This document shows positions 6,232 through 8,821 of a DNA stretch of 8,821 bases, piece by piece. How positions within the stretch are numbered: position 1 is the first letter of the stretch; each line of letters begins with the position of its first letter. Under the pieces are notes generated by a model. The model was not told the origin of the DNA, did no database searches, and saw only the letters and a list, made by a program, of their open reading frames with translations. The position numbers and the translations under genes are program-made. The DNA is from Deltaproteobacteria bacterium (GTDB lineage: Bacteria; Desulfobacterota; Desulfarculia; Adiutricales; Adiutricaceae): assembly GCA_031278795.1 (NCBI GenBank), contig JAITJT010000292.1, forward strand, positions 1 to 8,821, given 5' to 3'.

Positions 6232-6870
6232 ATGAAAAAATTACCTGTGTATCTTCTGCTCGATGTCTCAGGTTCCATGTACGGTGAACCCATCGAGTCT
6301 GTTAAAAATGGTATCAAAACCCTACACACGGCCTTGCGCAAAGAGCCCCAGGCCATGGAGATGGCCTTTATCAGCGTCATAACTTTTGAGTCCCAGGTTA
6401 GGCAGATAATCCCGCTCACGGAGGTTAGCAAGTTCCAGCCACCGGAGCTGGAGGCCACGGGTGGCACCTCCCTGGGAGCGGCTCTCCTGGAGGTCACCAA
6501 GTGCGCCGAAAGGGAGGTCACCAAGAGCTCCCCCAGCCAGAAGGGGGATTTCAAGCCCCTGGTCTTCATCATGACCGATGGCGAGCCCACGGACAACGTG
6601 GACTCGGCCCTTCCCACCTTCAAAAGCTACAAGTGGGGGATAGTGGTGGCCTGCGCTGCCGGACACAGTGCCAACGTGACGATTTTGCAGAAGATAGCCG
6701 GAGAGAACGTCCTACAGCTGGCAACAGCCGACTCCAACTCCATCGCGGCCTTCTTCAAGTTCGTGACCACCAGTATCGTAACCACCAGCAAGAAGGTGGA
6801 TTCGGGATCGCAGCCGGGCATAAACGAGCTCCCTCCGCCGCCACCGGAAATCTCCCTGGTGAAAATCTAG
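6232..6870 (+). CDS. terY: TerY-like von Willebrand A domain protein (first copy)
   Basis: A compact 212-residue protein, nearly all one VWA domain of the TerY type, with no signal peptide or membrane segment, so cytoplasmic. The metal-ion-dependent adhesion site is complete: DVSGS at 11-15, threonine 79 in GGTSLG and aspartate 116 in MTDGEPTD. Such domains bind Mg/Mn and dock partners through it. TerY proteins are known from tellurite-resistance/stress loci and from the TerY-P triad, where they accompany a PP2C phosphatase and a Ser/Thr kinase. The protein ends in a proline run (LPPPPPEI, 200-207) shared with the next gene, perhaps a ligand peptide. GAGG lies 5 nt before the ATG. The body is GC-rich in an AT-rich setting. 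The family call is strong; the cellular role is not established by the sequence. Confidence 0.9.
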   Translation: MKKLPVYLLLDVSGSMYGEPIESVKNGIKTLHTALRKEPQAMEMAFISVITFESQVRQIIPLTEVSKFQPPELEATGGTSLGAALLEVTKCAEREVTKSSPSQKGDFKPLVFIMTDGEPTDNVDSALPTFKSYKWGIVVACAAGHSANVTILQKIAGENVLQLATADSNSIAAFFKFVTTSIVTTSKKVDSGSQPGINELPPPPPEISLVKI

Positions 6871-6906
6871 GAATATTTCAAACAGCTAACAAGCCTCTTA
6901 CTTTAG

Positions 6907-6957
6907 AATAATTTAGCTAAATTATTTTGAAGTATAGCTATAAGCATATGTTTATGC
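6907..6957. repeat. Three adjacent palindromes between the two terY genes
   Basis: In a 126-bp spacer lie a perfect 20-bp palindrome at 6907-6926 (AATAATTTAG and its complement), TATAGCTATA at 6933-6942, and GCATA/TATGC around 4 bases at 6944-6957. They could be RNA hairpins that tune the ratio of the two proteins, or binding sites. The first is followed by too few T residues for a convincing terminator. Confidence 0.55.
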
Positions 6958-6970
6958 ATTATTTAATCTA

Positions 6971-6984
6971 ATTACTTTAAGTTG
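6971..6984 (+). repeat. 14-bp direct repeat, copy 2 (just before second terY)
   Basis: Exact copy of ATTACTTTAAGTTG at 6110-6123. Here it ends 12 nt before the ATG of the second terY, where a ribosome binding site would be expected. No purine-rich Shine-Dalgarno is otherwise present. Confidence 0.6.
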
Positions 6985-6996
6985 ATACTTCCCCTT

Positions 6997-7629
6997 ATGA
7001 GACGTTTACCCATATACATACTGATAGACACATCAGGCTCCATGCGCGGCGAGCCCATTGAATCCGTTAAAACCGGGCTTAAAGCCCTGGTCTCCGGATT
7101 GAGGCGCGACCCTCACGCCAGCGAGTCGGCGCATCTCTCCATCATAACCTTTGACCTGGAGGCCAAGATTCTGCTTCCCTTGACCGCTCTGGAGAACGTG
7201 CGCATCCCGGAGATACCCACCCCCAAGTCCTCCCCCACCAACCTAGGCGAGGGCCTCAATCTGCTCTTGGAGAGGTACCAGGCGGAGGTGAAGATGTCCA
7301 CCCTGACCTCCAAGGGCGACTGGATGCCGGTGGCCGTGGTCATGACGGACGGCTCACCATCCGACACCATGCTCTTTGAGGAAATGTGCGAGAAGATCCA
7401 CCACTTCCGTTTCGCGAGGATTATAGGCTGCGCCGCCGGGCCCAAGGCCAAGACCGGGCCGCTTCACAAGTTCTCCACAGACGTGGTGACCCTGGAGACC
7501 ATGGACAGCAACGGTTTTTCAAAATTCTGGCAGTGGGTGTCCCAGTCCTTCTCGCGCCACAGCCTAAACAACGATCACGATTCAGAGGCCCTGCCTCCGC
7601 CTCCCAAGGAAATAAAATTCGCCATCTAA
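6997..7629 (+). CDS. terY: TerY-like von Willebrand A domain protein (second copy)
   Basis: A 210-residue paralogue of the preceding gene: the two share the frame LPxYxLxDxSGSMxGEPIES from residue 4, spacing included. The metal site is intact (DTSGS 11-15, threonine 81 in SPTNLGEG, aspartate 118 in MTDGSPSD), and the tail again ends in LPPPPKEI (199-206). Middle parts differ widely, so the duplication is old or the copies have specialised, as in loci with several terY genes. I chose the ATG at 6997 because it aligns with residue 1 of the first copy; an in-frame TTG at 6982 would add five residues. There is no Shine-Dalgarno, so translation may depend on the upstream gene or on other signals. 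It follows the first copy by 126 bp on the same strand and is probably co-transcribed. Confidence 0.88.
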   Translation: MRRLPIYILIDTSGSMRGEPIESVKTGLKALVSGLRRDPHASESAHLSIITFDLEAKILLPLTALENVRIPEIPTPKSSPTNLGEGLNLLLERYQAEVKMSTLTSKGDWMPVAVVMTDGSPSDTMLFEEMCEKIHHFRFARIIGCAAGPKAKTGPLHKFSTDVVTLETMDSNGFSKFWQWVSQSFSRHSLNNDHDSEALPPPPKEIKFAI

Positions 7630-7723
7630 GTATTATATATCTATATATTCTTAAGTTAACTCATTTATATATACATTCATATATCTATTTTTTGCAACAT
7701 GTAAAAATTAATAATGAGCGCAT
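7630..7723. other. Extremely AT-rich spacer
   Basis: Almost only A and T, with near-repeats of TATATATCTATAT at its start and ATATATCTATTTT towards its end. No hairpin terminator is seen. It marks the point where the coding sequence changes from GC-rich to AT-rich. Confidence 0.5.
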
Positions 7724-8467
7724 ATGTGTCCAATAATAAAAGATTCAAGTCAGTTAATTTATAAAATTGACCGAATTGTTATTAAAATTATAAATATAAA
7801 TAATAAATTAGGTATAGATAGCGTTAGTTTATTAGATAACCTGGATCAGATAAAAGGAATATCTCTGAGCCTCAATCTGGATTTGCGCGGTTTTGTCCAG
7901 GATATCATAAGGACCATAGACAATATTCTGGATATCAAGACGAACATGTTGTCAGAAGCCGATCTGGCCAACGCCTTAAGAGAGAAGTATTATGATGCTT
8001 ATGTGACGATATCAGAGATCCAGAACAGAATTGTAGTGGTAAAAGATAACCTCTTCACTCCCAGGAAATATTCTTTAGAGTTGAAGAAACTAGTCGATCT
8101 CTGCAAAAACTTTGAAGAATACTGCATCAATTCCATAAAAAGAATCGAGGAAAAATTAGATCATGAAAGAACAGCGGACGCCATAAACGAGTTTTTGAGC
8201 ATCGCTGACGAGCCGTTGGAGGTCATACCTATCCAGCCAGCTGAAGAGAAGACAGATATATTGATATTATCTGAGATGGAGTTTACCGCCATCAAAGAAA
8301 CTCACAAGGCGCCTGGCAAACAAAAGACAAGCAAGGCCAAGGAAAGTGCGCCAAAAAAACCTCCAGCAAAGGGAAAGGCAACTAAACAGGTAGAATTTAA
8401 AAAGGACAAGGCTGTGAAAACACCCGATTCATCAGATGCATCTAGATCTAAAGATGGGAAAAAATAA
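7724..8467 (+). CDS. Unrecognised helical protein with Lys/Pro/Ala-rich tail
   Basis: I do not recognise this 247-residue protein. Residues 1-165 look mostly helical with heptad-like spacing of Leu/Ile, strongest around 85-108 and 117-160 (ELKKLVDLCKNFEEYC and following), which suggests a coiled coil or helical bundle. A short acidic-hydrophobic segment follows (about 165-190), then a basic low-complexity tail (195-247) with repeated Lys, Pro, Ala and Ser that is probably disordered and could bind nucleic acid or an acidic partner. No signal peptide or membrane segment is seen. The first third is markedly AT-rich compared with the terY genes. The start is the first in-frame ATG, with only GAG 5 nt upstream. 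It follows the second terY by 94 bp and precedes the next gene by 60 bp, so one operon is likely. Confidence 0.75.
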   Translation: MCPIIKDSSQLIYKIDRIVIKIININNKLGIDSVSLLDNLDQIKGISLSLNLDLRGFVQDIIRTIDNILDIKTNMLSEADLANALREKYYDAYVTISEIQNRIVVVKDNLFTPRKYSLELKKLVDLCKNFEEYCINSIKRIEEKLDHERTADAINEFLSIADEPLEVIPIQPAEEKTDILILSEMEFTAIKETHKAPGKQKTSKAKESAPKKPPAKGKATKQVEFKKDKAVKTPDSSDASRSKDGKK

Positions 8468-8527
8468 AGGGAAGAAACAGAGAGAAGAAATTTGGGGGGG
8501 TCAAGGCTTAGGCTAGAAGTTAAAATT

Positions 8528-8821
8528 ATGGAAACACCAAAAAAACCATCAAATCCTGATGCCAAGGAAGATCTTTCAAGCACTTCCGAAAAAGCGCAAA
8601 AATCCCCTGATTCCACAAAACCTAAAGAAACAGGTGAACGAAAAAATTATAGTTCAACAGTTTATCAGGGATCCAGCAATGTTATAAAAAAATATGAATA
8701 TGAACATTTTTATAAAAAGTCTGAAGAATCAAGTGCTGATGCAAATAAAAAATTAAAGGATAGAACTCCGTCAAAGCCCGCCGTTAACAATCAACTACAG
8801 AACACAGAAATAAATTCTGAA
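8528..8821 (+). CDS. Hydrophilic protein, N-terminal part (cut by window end)
   Basis: An open frame of 98 codons runs from ATG to the window end with no stop, so only the N-terminus is seen. It is rich in Lys, Ser, Pro, Glu and Asn, without hydrophobic stretches, and is likely disordered. It resembles in composition, not in sequence, the tail of the preceding protein. There is no Cys cluster and no kinase, phosphatase or VWA motif yet. If it is the triad kinase or phosphatase, the domain would have to follow. The ribosome binding site is weak (AGAAG about 9 nt upstream). A/T-rich codon use matches the preceding gene rather than the terY pair. It starts 60 bp after the stop at 8467. Confidence 0.6.
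   Translation, partial: METPKKPSNPDAKEDLSSTSEKAQKSPDSTKPKETGERKNYSSTVYQGSSNVIKKYEYEHFYKKSEESSADANKKLKDRTPSKPAVNNQLQNTEINSE

Noticed and set aside
6982..6996. TTG start for the second terY gene at 6982
   Set aside because: The ATG at 6997 aligns exactly with residue 1 of the first copy, and the five extra residues have no counterpart.

Overview
The window looks like chromosome of a Gram-negative, LPS-making bacterium, most likely a deltaproteobacterium (Desulfobacterota). The basis is the gene order lptC-lptA-lptB followed by rpoN on one strand, which is familiar from that group and from other Proteobacteria. This assignment is inference from gene content. Genes are moderately GC-rich while the spacers are long and strongly AT-rich.

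Layout, left to right. Positions 1-657 hold no gene I can support, but carry a 13-bp tandem repeat (52-140), a long dyad (132-154), a segment with crossing self-complementarities (154-247) and G-runs beside the rpoN stop. On the minus strand lie rpoN (sigma-54, 658-2139), then, after a 301-bp spacer with a second degenerate tandem repeat, lptB (2441-3169), lptA (3166-3957) and lptC (3987-4544). The lpt genes form a tight operon behind a consensus sigma-70 promoter (TTGACA-17-TATAAT, 4603-4631). Further right, pgpA (5038-5559, minus) is a monocistronic unit with its own promoter candidate and a perfect 15-bp terminator hairpin.

A 672-bp spacer then separates this envelope block from a divergent plus-strand cluster that runs off the window. 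It holds two paralogous TerY-like von Willebrand A proteins with intact metal-binding (MIDAS) motifs (6232-6870 and 6997-7629), an AT-rich gene for an unrecognised helical protein with a lysine-rich tail (7724-8467), and the start of another hydrophilic protein (8528 to the window end).

How they fit together: LptC (membrane anchor), LptA (periplasmic bridge) and LptB (ATPase) carry LPS from the inner membrane to the outer membrane. RpoN is the alternative sigma factor usually encoded beside lptB. PgpA makes phosphatidylglycerol and is unrelated in regulation. The TerY pair belongs to a family that elsewhere works with a PP2C phosphatase and a Ser/Thr kinase (the TerY-P triad, tied to tellurite/stress response and phage defence). 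Here the next genes are not recognisable triad members, so this may be a variant system, or the kinase and phosphatase may lie beyond position 8821.
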